From contig NZ_VTXI01000005.1 in the NCBI RefSeq assembly GCF_013114545.1, positions 186,001 through 250,000 on the forward strand: a DNA stretch of 64,000 nt, read 5' to 3'. Each line of letters starts with the position of its first letter. Positions within the stretch are counted from its first letter, which is position 1. The notes under the pieces were generated by a model. The model did no database searches and was not told the DNA's origin. It saw nothing but the letters and a program-made list of their open reading frames with translations. The position numbers and the translations under genes are program-made. Below are positions 8,121-17,220 of the stretch, one piece after another. This DNA is from Vibrio sp. RE86 (lineage in GTDB: Bacteria > Pseudomonadota > Gammaproteobacteria > Enterobacterales > Vibrionaceae).

Positions 8121-9398
8121 TTACTGAAAACAGTCTGGACTGATTAATGCGGTTTCAATCGCATTGACGAGCTTTTTAATATGCTCTGGTTCACTAATGA
8201 ATGGCGGCATCATATAGATCAGTTTGCCGAACGGCCTGATCCAAACACCTTGATCCACAAAATGAGCTTGGATCTTCTCCATATTGACTGGGCGCGTAGT
8301 TTCTACAACGCCAATTGCCCCAAGCCAACGCACATCTTCTACAAGATCATATTGTGTCAGTTTAGGTAGCAGTTCAGCAAAAAGTTGCTCTATTTGATTC
8401 GTTTGCTGTTGCCATTGATTAGTCGCGAGAAGGTCCATACTGGCTGTTGCAACAGCGCATGCCAGCGGGTTGCCCATAAAGGTTGGGCCATGCATAAAGC
8501 AACCTGCTTCGCCTCCACAAACGGTATGAGCGATTTCGCTAGAGGCAAGGGTGGCAGACAGCGTCATGTAGCCGCCTGTTAGCGCTTTACCAACGCAAAG
8601 AATGTCTGGTTGGATTTGTGCATGTTCACACGCAAACATCTTCCCTGTACGGCCAAAGCCTGTCGCGATCTCATCTAAGATCAACAGCACGCCAAATTGA
8701 TCGCACAGATCTCTTACCCCTTTCAAAAAGCTTGGATGATAGATTCTCATTCCGCCCGCGCCTTGGACAATTGGCTCTAAGATCACAGCAGCGATCTCTT
8801 TGTGATGCGTAGCGAGCTTGTGCTTAAAGTCATCTAAGTCGGAATCATCCCACTCTTGCCAGTAACCCGTCTTTGGCGACTGAGCGAAGATATGTTCAGG
8901 AAGAAAGCCTTTATATAAAGAGTGCATCGAGTTGTCAGGGTCGGTAACAGACATCGCTGCGAATGTGTCACCATGGTAGCCATCTCTCAGCGTTAAAAAC
9001 TTTGGTCGTTGTTCACCTTTGGCATGCCAATACTGCAATGCCATCTTCAAGCTTACTTCAACCGATACCGAACCTGAATCGGCTAAAAACACATGCTGTA
9101 AGTTATCTGGTGCGAACGAAAGCAATTTCTTACACAAAGCTATCGCGGGTTCGTGGGTAATCCCTCCAAACATCACATGAGAGACTTTGTCTATTTGGCT
9201 ATGAGCCGCTTGGTTCAAATAGGGGTGATTGTAGCCATGAATCGCAGACCACCATGAAGACATCCCGTCGACAAGCTGCTTATCGTCCTCGAGTTCTAGC
9301 AATACACCTTGGGCAGATGTCACAGGGTAGCAGGTCAGAGGTGTGAGTGTTGAAGTGTAAGGATGCCAGATATGACGGCGATCAAAAGCGAGATCCAT
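8121..9398 (-). CDS. bioA: Adenosylmethionine-8-amino-7-oxononanoate aminotransferase
   Basis: A class III PLP-dependent aminotransferase of 425 residues that makes 7,8-diaminopelargonate from KAPA in biotin synthesis, with S-adenosylmethionine as amino donor. Seen are HIWHPYTS near the N terminus, DGMSSWWSAIHGYNHP, the PLP aspartate in LILDEIATGFGRTG, and the Schiff-base lysine in CVGKALTGGY. The ATG at 9398 is preferred to the in-frame TTG at 9404 because GGAA sits 7-8 bases upstream of it. It is divergent from bioBFCD across a BirA-type operator, the usual enterobacterial and Vibrio arrangement. Confidence 0.96.
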   Translation of the reverse strand: MDLAFDRRHIWHPYTSTLTPLTCYPVTSAQGVLLELEDDKQLVDGMSSWWSAIHGYNHPYLNQAAHSQIDKVSHVMFGGITHEPAIALCKKLLSFAPDNLQHVFLADSGSVSVEVSLKMALQYWHAKGEQRPKFLTLRDGYHGDTFAAMSVTDPDNSMHSLYKGFLPEHIFAQSPKTGYWQEWDDSDLDDFKHKLATHHKEIAAVILEPIVQGAGGMRIYHPSFLKGVRDLCDQFGVLLILDEIATGFGRTGKMFACEHAQIQPDILCVGKALTGGYMTLSATLASSEIAHTVCGGEAGCFMHGPTFMGNPLACAVATASMDLLATNQWQQQTNQIEQLFAELLPKLTQYDLVEDVRWLGAIGVVETTRPVNMEKIQAHFVDQGVWIRPFGKLIYMMPPFISEPEHIKKLVNAIETALISPDCFQ

Positions 9399-9437
9399 GT
9401 GCAATTCCAGAAAATTTGTAGATTAAATTTTAATCAA

Positions 9438-9470
9438 ATGTAAACTTTTGATTTTTCATTGTGTTGACAG
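9438..9470. promoter_or_regulatory. BirA-type biotin operator between bioA and bioB
   Basis: ATGTAAACT (9438-9446) and TGTTGACAG (9462-9470) are inverted half-sites 15 bases apart, resembling the BirA operator TTGTAAACC-N15/16-GGTTTACAA. The right half-site overlaps the -35 box of the bioB promoter, so bound BirA-biotinyl-AMP would block it. The trailing GTCTACA is also present beside the E. coli operator. Confidence 0.75.
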
Positions 9471-9491
9471 TCTACATTGTGTCAGTAGACT
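9464..9491 (+). promoter_or_regulatory. Sigma-70 promoter of bioBFCD
   Basis: A perfect -35 TTGACA (9464-9469) is followed after 16 bases by TAGACT (9486-9491). This predicts a start site near 9498 and a leader of about 30 bases before the bioB GTG. Confidence 0.6.
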
Positions 9492-9530
9492 AGCCAAGTA
9501 ATCAAACCAACAATAATTAAAGGAAAGCAC

Positions 9531-10583
9531 GTGGAAGTACGTCACAACTGGACTGTTGCCGAAGTTCGAGAGTTAATGGACAAACCGTTTATGGATCTCC
9601 TATTCGATGCGCAAGTGGTTCACCGTCAGTATCAGCAACATAACCATGTTCAAGTAAGTACGCTTTTATCGATAAAGACGGGCGCCTGTCCAGAAGATTG
9701 TAAGTACTGTCCTCAAAGTGCCCGCTACACGACGGATATTGAGAAAGAACGTTTAATGGAAGTCGAGCGCGTTTTAGATGCCGCACAAAAAGCGAAAAAC
9801 GCAGGTTCAACGCGATTCTGTATGGGTGCAGCGTGGAAAAACCCGAAAGAGCGCGACATGCCTCATCTGACTGACATGATTAAAGGTGTGAAGGGTATGG
9901 GGTTAGAAACCTGTATGACGCTGGGTATGTTGACTTCAGAACAAGCGCAGTCGCTCTCTGATGCGGGCCTTGATTACTACAACCACAACCTTGATACCTC
10001 TCCTGAATTTTACGGCAGCATCATTACTACACGTACCTACCAAGACCGTCTAGATACCTTGTCTCACGTTCGTGATGCAGGAATGAAGATCTGTTCTGGT
10101 GGCATCATCGGCATGGGTGAAAGCGCAAGCGATCGAGCAGGTCTATTGGTCGAGCTCGCAAACCTACCGACTCACCCTGAAAGTGTGCCAATCAATATGT
10201 TGGTAAAAGTAAAAGGAACGCCGCTTGAAGAAGTGGAAGATGTAGAACCTTTTGACTTTATCCGTCTTATCGCGATTGCTCGTATTATGATGCCAATGTC
10301 TGCTGTTCGTTTGTCGGCGGGTCGTGAAAATATGAATGAACAAATGCAAGCGCTCTGCTTTATGGCGGGGGCTAACTCAGTCTTTTATGGTTGTAAGCTC
10401 CTGACTACGCCAAACCCATCAGAAGACAAAGATATGCAGCTTTTCGACAAGTTGGGTATTAACAGTCAACAAGTTTCTCAAAAGCCTGACGAAATCGAAG
10501 AGAATGATCTCCTAGATCGTGTCGTAGAGCGAGTAGCGGCGCGACCGACAAAAGACGATCTTTTCTACGATGCCAGCGTTTAA
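9531..10583 (+). CDS. bioB: Biotin synthase
   Basis: A radical SAM enzyme of 350 residues that inserts sulfur into dethiobiotin. The [4Fe-4S] motif CxxxCxxC is at C53, C57 and C60 ([12 protein letters not shown]). Residues for the auxiliary [2Fe-2S] cluster are present in GLETCMTLG and MKICSGGI. Near the C terminus [11 protein letters not shown] is characteristic. The start is GTG with AGGAAAG 5 bases upstream. It is the first gene of bioBFCD and its end overlaps bioF by 14 bases. Confidence 0.97.
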   Translation: MEVRHNWTVAEVRELMDKPFMDLLFDAQVVHRQYQQHNHVQVSTLLSIKTGACPEDCKYCPQSARYTTDIEKERLMEVERVLDAAQKAKNAGSTRFCMGAAWKNPKERDMPHLTDMIKGVKGMGLETCMTLGMLTSEQAQSLSDAGLDYYNHNLDTSPEFYGSIITTRTYQDRLDTLSHVRDAGMKICSGGIIGMGESASDRAGLLVELANLPTHPESVPINMLVKVKGTPLEEVEDVEPFDFIRLIAIARIMMPMSAVRLSAGRENMNEQMQALCFMAGANSVFYGCKLLTTPNPSEDKDMQLFDKLGINSQQVSQKPDEIEENDLLDRVVERVAARPTKDDLFYDASV

Positions 10584-11715
10584 TACTCGTATCTCTCAAG
10601 CGCTTGTTGAAAGAAACCAGCAAGGGCTTGGGCGAAGTCTTCGCACGATTGATGGCGGAAACACCCCTTACCTAAGCCACAACGCTCAAGATTTTGTTAA
10701 CTTTTCTAGTAATGACTATCTGGCTCTAGCCAGTGATAGTGAATTAACAAAGGCTTGGCAAGATGGGCTGACTAAGTATGGCAATGGCAGTGGTGCATCT
10801 CCGTTAGTCACTGGCTTTAGCTCTGCTCACAAAGCGCTTGAAGACAACCTTTGTCAATGGCTCGGCTTTGATAGGGCGATTCTGTTCAGTTCTGGTTTTT
10901 CGGCTAACCAAGCGTTGCTTTTCTCTTTGTTGAAAAAGGGCGATTTATTGCTGCAAGACAAACTGAATCACGCTTCATTGATGGAGGCGGGCATGTTATC
11001 CCCAGCGACGATGAAACGCTTTAAACACAATGATACGACTCATCTTGAGCGATTATTAACATCGAACGCTTTGGTTGTGACTGAAGGGGTATTCAGTATG
11101 GATGGCGATCGCGCTCCACTTGCTGAAATCCATCGTCTCACTCAGGGTAGAGCTTGGTTAGCGGTAGATGATGCACACGGTATTGGTGTACTTGGCCAAC
11201 GTGGAGCAGGTAGTTGCAGTGCCGCCGATATCAAACCTGAAGTTTTAATCGTAACCTTCGGTAAAGCGTTTGGGTTGTCTGGTGCTGCCATCATGTGCTC
11301 TGATGAACTGGGCGACTATTTAACGCAATTCGCACGTCATCATGTCTATTCAACAGCAATTCCGCCTTCTCAAGCGGTGGCGCTTAACCATGCAGCATCG
11401 ATGATTCAAACGCAACAATGGCGTCGGGATAAACTTGAAGAGCTCAGTGCCCATTATCACTCTGTGTTATCCAACGTAGAAGGTTATCAATCAACATCGA
11501 CTCCGATTAAGCCGTTCATTATCGGTTCGTCTGAAAATGCGCTGACTGTTGCGGAATCATTAAAACAATCGGCACTATGGGTGACTGCGATTCGACCGCC
11601 AACGGTTCCCACTGGCAGTGCGAGGCTTCGCATCACGCTAACCGCACAACATGAGAAGCACCATATAGATAGGTTGTCTGAAACGTTAAAACAGTCGATG
11701 AAAAGGTTAAATTGA
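10570..11715 (+). CDS. bioF: 8-amino-7-oxononanoate synthase
   Basis: An alpha-oxoamine synthase of 381 residues that condenses pimeloyl-ACP (or CoA) with L-alanine. Visible are [31 protein letters not shown] with the PLP-contacting Asp and His, and the PLP lysine in [13 protein letters not shown]. The ATG at 10570 lies inside the end of bioB in another frame, so translation is probably coupled. Its stop codon overlaps the bioC start (TGATG). Confidence 0.96.
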   Translation: MPAFNTRISQALVERNQQGLGRSLRTIDGGNTPYLSHNAQDFVNFSSNDYLALASDSELTKAWQDGLTKYGNGSGASPLVTGFSSAHKALEDNLCQWLGFDRAILFSSGFSANQALLFSLLKKGDLLLQDKLNHASLMEAGMLSPATMKRFKHNDTTHLERLLTSNALVVTEGVFSMDGDRAPLAEIHRLTQGRAWLAVDDAHGIGVLGQRGAGSCSAADIKPEVLIVTFGKAFGLSGAAIMCSDELGDYLTQFARHHVYSTAIPPSQAVALNHAASMIQTQQWRRDKLEELSAHYHSVLSNVEGYQSTSTPIKPFIIGSSENALTVAESLKQSALWVTAIRPPTVPTGSARLRITLTAQHEKHHIDRLSETLKQSMKRLN

Positions 11716-12518
11716 TGGAACAAGCAGTAATAGATGATATCAATGTTTGGCCGCACAAATCCGCTATTGCAGAAGCGTTTGGTCGTGCCGCTCGTACCTA
11801 TGATCAGCACGCCGCATTTCAGCGAGATGTCGGTGAGCGTCTACTTGCGAAGATGCCGCCTGATTTGACGGGAAAAACCGTACTCGATATTGGTTGTGGC
11901 ACAGGGTATTTCTCCAAATTGTTGTTAGAGCGCGGTGCTCATGTGGTCTGTTTTGACTTATCAGAGCAGATGCTAGAAACGGCAAAGGAGCGTTGTGGCG
12001 ATGAAAAGGTGACGTTCCAACAAGGTGATGCCGAACAGCTTCCATTTAGCTCCAATAGCTTTGATTTCGTGTTTTCGAGTTTGGCATTGCAGTGGTGTGA
12101 TGATTTGTCAGTGCCTCTGCGAGAGATAAAACGTGTTTTGAAGCCGACAGGGATTGGCTATTTGTCTACGTTGCTCGATGGATCTCTCTGTGAACTTAAG
12201 CAGGCGTGGGCCAAAATTGATTCATATCAACACGTCAATGAGTTTATCTCGACCAATCAGGTAAAAATTGCGTTAGCGCAATCTGAATGCCATAACCATC
12301 ATCTAGACTTAGCGGCCATTACGGTTTGGTATGATTCTGCGTTTGCTTTAATGCGCGATCTTAAAGGCATTGGAGCAACTCATGTAAATGGGCGTGCACA
12401 TGGGCTTACAGGGCGAAAGGCGTTAGTTCAAGTCGAGCGAGAATATCAAACTTATCGAAATCATCAGGGTCTTCTACCTGCAACATATCAGGTCTGTTTA
12501 GGGGTTATTAATCAATGA
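11715..12518 (+). CDS. bioC: Malonyl-ACP O-methyltransferase
   Basis: A class I SAM methyltransferase of 267 residues that caps malonyl-ACP with a methyl ester so fatty-acid enzymes can build the pimeloyl chain. Motif I is [15 protein letters not shown], motif II DLSEQML, and [26 protein letters not shown] is typical of BioC. The ATG at 11715 overlaps the bioF stop; a TTG one codon upstream is in frame but less likely. It overlaps bioD by 4 bases (ATGA). No bioH, the partner esterase gene, lies in this window. Confidence 0.95.
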   Translation: MEQAVIDDINVWPHKSAIAEAFGRAARTYDQHAAFQRDVGERLLAKMPPDLTGKTVLDIGCGTGYFSKLLLERGAHVVCFDLSEQMLETAKERCGDEKVTFQQGDAEQLPFSSNSFDFVFSSLALQWCDDLSVPLREIKRVLKPTGIGYLSTLLDGSLCELKQAWAKIDSYQHVNEFISTNQVKIALAQSECHNHHLDLAAITVWYDSAFALMRDLKGIGATHVNGRAHGLTGRKALVQVEREYQTYRNHQGLLPATYQVCLGVINQ

Positions 12519-13201
12519 TTGATGCATTTTTTATTGCGGGTACGGATACCGATGTTGGAAAAACAGTTGCTTCAAAAGCAATTTTAAACGCGTTAGCTGA
12601 AAAAGGGCTAAATACGATAGGTTACAAACCAGTTGCAGCGGGCAGTGACAAAACAGAGAACGGCTTTCGCAACTCTGACGCTCTTTTTCTGCAGGCTGCA
12701 GCAACGGTTGACGTTGAATATGATGATGTTAACCCATACGCACTTGAGTTGCCTGCATCACCACATATCGCAGCTCGACGCGAAAATGTCGCGATTGAGT
12801 ATTCGGTATTGAGTGACAAACTGGCGCAACACAAACAAAACTCAGACATTGTCTTGGTAGAAGGTGCAGGTGGTTGGCGTGTACCTGTTTCAGAGAACGA
12901 CTGTCTTTCTACTTGGGTTCAGCAAGAGAAACTGCCAGTTGTGTTAGTAGTAGGTATTAAGTTGGGCTGTCTGAGCCATGCAATGCTTACGCTTGATGCG
13001 ATTAAAGCCGATGGTCTTGAAGTGATTGGCTGGGTCGCAAACCGAGTCAATCCAGGCACAGAACACTACGCAGAGATTATTGAGATGCTTGAGCAAAAAG
13101 TGGACGCACCTAAAATTGGTGAGATTCCTTATGTTCCTGCAGTGAAGCGTCAAGGTCTTGCCAAGTATATTGATGTGTCACCACTGTTAAATCGTGACTA
13201 G
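12515..13201 (+). CDS. bioD: ATP-dependent dethiobiotin synthetase
   Basis: A P-loop carboligase of 228 residues that closes the ureido ring of dethiobiotin from diaminopelargonate, CO2 and ATP. The nucleotide loop is [12 protein letters not shown] (about residues 9-20), followed by the lysine of GYKPVAAGS and the conserved [10 protein letters not shown]. It is the last gene of bioBFCD, starts in ATGA overlap with bioC and is followed by a strong terminator. Confidence 0.96.
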   Translation: MIDAFFIAGTDTDVGKTVASKAILNALAEKGLNTIGYKPVAAGSDKTENGFRNSDALFLQAAATVDVEYDDVNPYALELPASPHIAARRENVAIEYSVLSDKLAQHKQNSDIVLVEGAGGWRVPVSENDCLSTWVQQEKLPVVLVVGIKLGCLSHAMLTLDAIKADGLEVIGWVANRVNPGTEHYAEIIEMLEQKVDAPKIGEIPYVPAVKRQGLAKYIDVSPLLNRD

Positions 13202-13222
13202 AAAGTCTATTTGATTCAAACG

Positions 13223-13251
13223 AAAAGGGCTGCCAATTTGGCAGCCCTTTT
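13223..13251. terminator. Terminator after bioD
   Basis: AAAAGGGCTGCC and GGCAGCCCTTTT form a long stem with a 5-base loop, ending in T on both strands. It probably also ends the convergent small gene that stops at 13264. Confidence 0.9.
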
Positions 13252-13263
13252 AGTATCCGTCGT

Positions 13264-13431
13264 CTACTTGTCTTGATTCAGTCCCATTAGAGCAGACTGA
13301 GTCTCAATGATTCGTTTCTGAGTTTTGTCCTCTGCAGAAATCCCTAGCTGCTTTTTCGCCTCTTCTTCTGACAGGCCTAGGTGGCAGCACAACAAATCAA
13401 TAGCCATTTGATAGTCGTTAGTTTCAACCAT
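13264..13431 (-). CDS. Small conserved-looking hypothetical protein (55 aa)
   Basis: An ATG at 13431 preceded by AAAGGA opens a 55-codon frame ending TAG at 13264-13266. The product begins MVETNDYQMAIDLLCC and continues as an amphipathic, charged helical protein with SEEEAKKQLGI. The CHLGLSEEEAKKQLG part resembles a short helix-turn-helix-like or UBA-like fold, but this is only an impression. It stands alone between bioD and htpX, convergent with bioD. I do not recognise a named family; composition and the ribosome site support a real gene. Confidence 0.65.
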   Translation of the reverse strand: MVETNDYQMAIDLLCCHLGLSEEEAKKQLGISAEDKTQKRIIETQSALMGLNQDK

Positions 13432-13734
13432 GATTCCGTTCCTTTGCTACATGGATTTTTAATCTGACCTAAATCTATCATGAAAAAGGATGAGAGCAAT
13501 ACGACCAAAGTCTAAGGAGTCAGAATGGAGTTTATGGAAAGGCTCGATAGCATTCATTCTGATGATATCTGTAACCCTATTGCCGCCTATGTTGATAAGT
13601 AGAAACTAAATGTTTCAATTTGCTGCTTAACCTTGTAATTAAAAGGAATAGACTATATCTATATGCTTAGATAGAAGCTGGCGAGTTGATAAACGTCAGT
13701 AATAATAAAATGCTTCCGTTTTTGGAGAAAAGTA
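13432..13734 (+). other. Intergenic region upstream of htpX with a candidate 25-codon ORF
   Basis: This 300-base gap carries one small frame (13525-13602, listed separately) and the htpX leader. I see no heat-shock sigma-32 consensus before htpX and no clear Cpx box. A TGGAGAA ribosome site precedes the htpX ATG. Confidence 0.4.
13525..13602 (+). CDS. Possible 25-residue small protein
   Basis: ATG at 13525 follows AAGGAG at a 5-base spacing, an ideal ribosome site. The frame runs 25 codons to TAG at 13600-13602 and encodes MEFMERLDSIHSDDI then CNPIAAYVDK. The product is acidic and has no membrane segment. It may be a small protein or a short leader for htpX. Evidence is limited to the ribosome site and frame. 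Confidence 0.35.
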   Translation: MEFMERLDSIHSDDICNPIAAYVDK

Positions 13735-14598
13735 ATGAAGCGAGTAATGTTATTCCTTATCACCAACTTAGCTGTTGTTCTGGTATTGAGTGTTGTCCTT
13801 AACATTGTTTATGCAGTGACGGGAATGCAGCCTGGTAGCCTTTCTGGTCTATTGGTGATGGCGGCAGTGTTTGGTTTTGGTGGTTCTTTTATCTCTTTGA
13901 TGATGTCGAAAGGTATGGCACTGCGTTCTGTTGGCGGTATGGTGATTGAAAGCCCACGTAATGAAACAGAGCATTGGCTACTAGAAACAGTTCGTCGTCA
14001 ATCAGAGCAAGTGGGTATTGGTATGCCAACGGTCGCTATTTATGACTCGGCGGATATCAACGCATTTGCTACAGGTGCGAAACGCAATGACTCGCTGGTC
14101 GCTGTATCAACAGGCCTGCTACATAATATGACGCGTGATGAAGCTGAAGCGGTGCTTGCACATGAAGTTAGCCATATTGCCAACGGTGACATGGTGACCA
14201 TGACATTGATGCAAGGTGTGGTGAATACGTTCGTGATCTTCTTATCGCGCTTTATCGCCAATATTGTTGCTTCAAATGACAATGAAGAAGAAGGCGGCAG
14301 CAACATGATGGTTTACTTTGGTGTGAGCATGGTGCTTGAGCTGGTCTTCGGTTTCCTAGCAAGCTTTATTACTATGTGGTACAGCCGTCACCGTGAGTTT
14401 CATGCTGATGCAGGCGCAGCGCAGCTTGTTGGCAAACATAAGATGATCGCAGCACTTGAGCGTTTAAAGATGGGGCAAGAGTCTCAGCTAGAGGGCTCAA
14501 TGATGGCCTTTGGTATTAACGGTAAGCAGTCGATGACTGAACTACTGATGAGTCACCCACCACTAGATAAGCGAATCAACGCTCTTCGTAATTCGTAA
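13735..14598 (+). CDS. htpX: Membrane zinc metalloprotease HtpX
   Basis: An inner-membrane M48 protease of 287 residues. Two N-terminal membrane segments (about 5-27 and 37-57) are followed by the catalytic motif HEVSH at 143-147 ([13 protein letters not shown]), two further hydrophobic segments (about 155-180 and 193-213), and a downstream glutamate ligand in [13 protein letters not shown]. HtpX degrades misfolded membrane proteins alongside FtsH. The length equals that of the family. It is followed by its own terminator, so it is a single-gene unit. Confidence 0.96.
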   Translation: MKRVMLFLITNLAVVLVLSVVLNIVYAVTGMQPGSLSGLLVMAAVFGFGGSFISLMMSKGMALRSVGGMVIESPRNETEHWLLETVRRQSEQVGIGMPTVAIYDSADINAFATGAKRNDSLVAVSTGLLHNMTRDEAEAVLAHEVSHIANGDMVTMTLMQGVVNTFVIFLSRFIANIVASNDNEEEGGSNMMVYFGVSMVLELVFGFLASFITMWYSRHREFHADAGAAQLVGKHKMIAALERLKMGQESQLEGSMMAFGINGKQSMTELLMSHPPLDKRINALRNS

Positions 14599-14620
14599 TT
14601 CATTCATCTAATCTATTGAA

Positions 14621-14650
14621 AAGGCTTGGTTTATTACCAAGCCTTTTTTT
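14621..14650 (+). terminator. Terminator after htpX
   Basis: AAGGCTTGG and CCAAGCCTT pair over a 7-base loop and are followed by a run of T. It separates htpX from the lipid operon downstream. Confidence 0.9.
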
Positions 14651-14671
14651 GATCTATTCTAAATCTCCTCA

Positions 14672-14795
14672 CGTACAACTTCTCAAAAAGTTATACAAAA
14701 AAATATTTGTACAACTTTCTATATTCATCTAAGGTTATATTAATTGTACAAAATTAACTGATGTACAACTACGAGGGGAAGTGAATGGATGTACA
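14672..14795 (+). promoter_or_regulatory. Cluster of TGTACA-type elements upstream of the CFA operon
   Basis: Six copies of an N-G/A-TACA hexamer lie within 124 bases: CGTACA at 14672, TATACA at 14692, and TGTACA at 14708, 14745, 14762 and 14790 (the last inside the first codons of the gene). Two pairs are 16-17 bases apart, and several extend to TTGTACAACTT. Light-responsive MerR regulators of the LitR/CarH type use TGTACA direct repeats as I recall, and such regulators control CFA-type clusters in other bacteria. The regulator is not in this window, so the assignment is inference; the repeat itself is seen directly. Confidence 0.6.
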
Positions 14796-15204
14796 AACGG
14801 TAGGGGCGGTATATCAGCAACTCAACAAGTCTAGCTTGTACTTGCTGTCTGATATTTACCACCAAGAAGTGGTGTTTGAGGATGCAGCACATCGGTTAGA
14901 GGGGTGGGATGCTCTCAAAAGCTACTTCGAGTCCCTTTACGCCAACGTAAAACGCTGCGAGTTTACGATTCAAGATCATCAGCAAACTGGTGATAGTGGG
15001 TTTTTGACGTGGCAGATGGCCTTGGAGCATCCGAAATTATCCAAAGGGGCGGTGATTTACGTCAACGGTGTTAGTCACCTCAAGTTCTCTCAAGGGCGAG
15101 TGATCTATCACAGAGATTATTTTGATCTTGGAGAAATGTTGTATGAAAACCTTCCTCTATTGGGCTCTGTAGTAAAAACGATCAAACAGAGGCTAGGGCA
15201 ATGA
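14785..15204 (+). CDS. NTF2/SnoaL-like protein, first gene of the CFA-type operon
   Basis: A 139-residue protein with the cone-shaped NTF2-like fold pattern: an N-terminal helix (VYQQLNKSSLYLLSDIYHQEVVFED), a central GWDALKSYFESLY and C-terminal beta strands (VSHLKFSQGRVIYHRDYFD). Family members are small hydrolases, isomerases or binding proteins; the catalytic role here is unknown. It starts at ATG 14785 with GAGGGG upstream and overlaps the next gene by 4 bases. In Vibrio and other gammaproteobacteria it travels with CFA-type lipid genes. Confidence 0.75.
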   Translation: MDVQTVGAVYQQLNKSSLYLLSDIYHQEVVFEDAAHRLEGWDALKSYFESLYANVKRCEFTIQDHQQTGDSGFLTWQMALEHPKLSKGAVIYVNGVSHLKFSQGRVIYHRDYFDLGEMLYENLPLLGSVVKTIKQRLGQ

Positions 15205-15929
15205 ATACGGTACTGATTACAGGTGCGACGTCGGGCATAGGATACCAACTTGCGAAAGATTACGCGCTTGATGGGTACACCGTCATTGCGTGTGGGAGAA
15301 ACGAGAGAGCGTTAAGCGAGCTCACGCAGTTCAATGCAAACATATCGGCGCTTGCTTTTGACTTAACAGATAAAGAGCAGACACATGCGGCATTAACGTC
15401 TCTCCCTGCAATGCCAACCACTTGGATTTTTAACGCTGGCGACTGTGAATACATAGACGATGGTCAGCTTGACGCAGCGCTGATTCACCGCGTCTTCAAT
15501 ATCAATGTGATTGGTTTAGCAAACGCGATTGAAGCGAGCCAACAACATTTTTCTGCAGGTCACCAAGTTGGCATCGTAGGCTCTATTGCTAGCGAGGTCG
15601 CATTGCCTAGAGCGGAAGCTTACGGCGCATCAAAGGCTGCAGTGAGCTACATGGCACGAACCTTACAAGTCGATCTGAAACCCAAGAATATCGATGTATC
15701 AGTGATTTACCCCGGGTTCGTCAAAACGCCTCTTACTGACAAAAACACTTTTGAGATGCCGATGCTGATTTCAGTGGAACGTGCATCTCAAGAGATCCGA
15801 AAGGGTCTTGAAGCTCGAAAAACACATATCTATTTCCCTCGAAAATTCACCACGATTTTACGTTTGATTGGCTTACTGCCATACCGTTGGCAAAACGCTA
15901 TTACTTCCAAACTCGTCGCTCAAGGATAA
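15201..15929 (+). CDS. Short-chain dehydrogenase/reductase of the CFA-type operon
   Basis: A 242-residue SDR with the NAD(P) loop TGATSGIGYQLA near the N terminus, the NAG motif (IFNAGDCEYID), the catalytic serine (VGSIASEVA) and the YxxxK pair in AYGASKAAVSYMA. It would reduce or oxidise a carbonyl/alcohol; the substrate is not evident. It starts in ATGA overlap with the NTF2-like gene and is followed after 10 bases by the FAD oxidoreductase, so it belongs to the same transcript. Confidence 0.85.
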   Translation: MNTVLITGATSGIGYQLAKDYALDGYTVIACGRNERALSELTQFNANISALAFDLTDKEQTHAALTSLPAMPTTWIFNAGDCEYIDDGQLDAALIHRVFNINVIGLANAIEASQQHFSAGHQVGIVGSIASEVALPRAEAYGASKAAVSYMARTLQVDLKPKNIDVSVIYPGFVKTPLTDKNTFEMPMLISVERASQEIRKGLEARKTHIYFPRKFTTILRLIGLLPYRWQNAITSKLVAQG

Positions 15930-15939
15930 GGACATAACA

Positions 15940-17220
15940 ATGAAAATAGCAATCATAGGGACTGGAATATCTGGCTTAACGTGCGGCTACTATTTACATA
16001 AGCAGCATGGCATCACTTTGTATGAGGCAAACGACTATATTGGTGGCCATACTGCAACGGTAGATGTTGATATAGATGGTAAGAACTTCTCCGTCGATAC
16101 AGGGTTCATCGTCTACAACGACAGAACTTACCCAAACTTCATGGCTTTGATGGAAGAGATTGGCGTTGAAGGCAGACCCAGTCAAATGAGCTTTAGCGTT
16201 CGTAATGACAGCAATGGCCTTGAATATAATGGGCATACTGTTTCAACACTCTTTGCCCAGCGCCGAAACTGGCTCAACCCTAAGTTCTACTCATTTATTT
16301 TTGAAATCTTACGCTTCAATCGAATGGTCAAAGAGGTAGCCAATGCGCCTAGCCATGCTGATGTGACGCTCGGTGACTTCCTAAACCAACACGGCTTCAG
16401 TGATTATTTCAGCGACAATTATATTCTCCCGATGGGGGCGGCAATTTGGTCTTCAACGTTAGCGGACATGCGTGCATTTCCCTTAAATTTTTTCGCACGA
16501 TTTTTCCTTAATCATGGCCTATTAGATGTGACAAATCGTCCTCAGTGGTACGTGATAAAAGGTGGTTCAAGAGAATACATCACGCCGCTAACCAAAGGGT
16601 TCAAAGACCGTATTCGTTTGAACAGCCCTGTGCAGTCGGTGACTCGTGACAAAGCGGGTGTGACGATTGTGTCTAACGGTAAGACGGAACGCTATGACCA
16701 GGTTGTTTTCGCCTGCCATAGTGACCAAGCAAAAGAACTACTGGATGACGCGTCTGTTGTTGAAAATAGTGTTTTAGGGGATCTTGCCTATCAAGGTAAT
16801 GAAGTTGTTTTGCATACCGATGAAAGCCTTCTTCCTAAGCGTAAAGCCGCCTGGGCATCATGGAACTATTGGTTAGATGGTAGTGAGAGTGAGCAATCTC
16901 GCGCACCAACGCTGACCTACAATATGAACATTTTGCAGCACATCGATGCGCCTAAGACGCTTTGTGTCTCTCTCAACAGCAGTGACCAAATTGACCCAGA
17001 TAAAGTCCTCAAGCGTTTCCTTTATCATCATCCTGTGTTTACCCGTCAATCAATGGCTGCACAGTCGCGTCGAAGCGAGGTTAACGGTGTCGCCAATACA
17101 TGGTTCTGCGGTGCTTATTGGTATAACGGCTTCCATGAAGATGGTGTACGCAGTGCTCTTGATGTAGTGCGCGGCATTGATACTTTGTCTCATAATCTTT
17201 CCCATCAGGGAGCGGCTTAA
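15940..17220 (+). CDS. FAD-dependent oxidoreductase (amine-oxidase/desaturase-like) of the CFA-type operon
   Basis: 426 residues. The FAD-binding Rossmann motif is at the very N terminus (MKIAIIGTGISGLTCGYYL), followed by YEANDYIGGHTATVDV and the GFIVYNDRTYPNF segment common to this family. The C-terminal FAD motif is WFCGAYWYNGFHEDGVRSA. The start at 15940 follows AAGGACATAACA; upstream in-frame codons encode no plausible extension. Relatives in CFA clusters are annotated as amine oxidase or NAD(P)/FAD-binding proteins, and some are linked to fatty-acyl desaturation. Its end overlaps the DUF1365 gene by one base. Confidence 0.85.
   Translation: MKIAIIGTGISGLTCGYYLHKQHGITLYEANDYIGGHTATVDVDIDGKNFSVDTGFIVYNDRTYPNFMALMEEIGVEGRPSQMSFSVRNDSNGLEYNGHTVSTLFAQRRNWLNPKFYSFIFEILRFNRMVKEVANAPSHADVTLGDFLNQHGFSDYFSDNYILPMGAAIWSSTLADMRAFPLNFFARFFLNHGLLDVTNRPQWYVIKGGSREYITPLTKGFKDRIRLNSPVQSVTRDKAGVTIVSNGKTERYDQVVFACHSDQAKELLDDASVVENSVLGDLAYQGNEVVLHTDESLLPKRKAAWASWNYWLDGSESEQSRAPTLTYNMNILQHIDAPKTLCVSLNSSDQIDPDKVLKRFLYHHPVFTRQSMAAQSRRSEVNGVANTWFCGAYWYNGFHEDGVRSALDVVRGIDTLSHNLSHQGAA

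Noticed and set aside
15868..15939. Upstream extension of the FAD oxidoreductase
   Set aside because: It overlaps the SDR coding end in another frame, and the FAD motif begins right at the ATG at 15940 behind a ribosome site.
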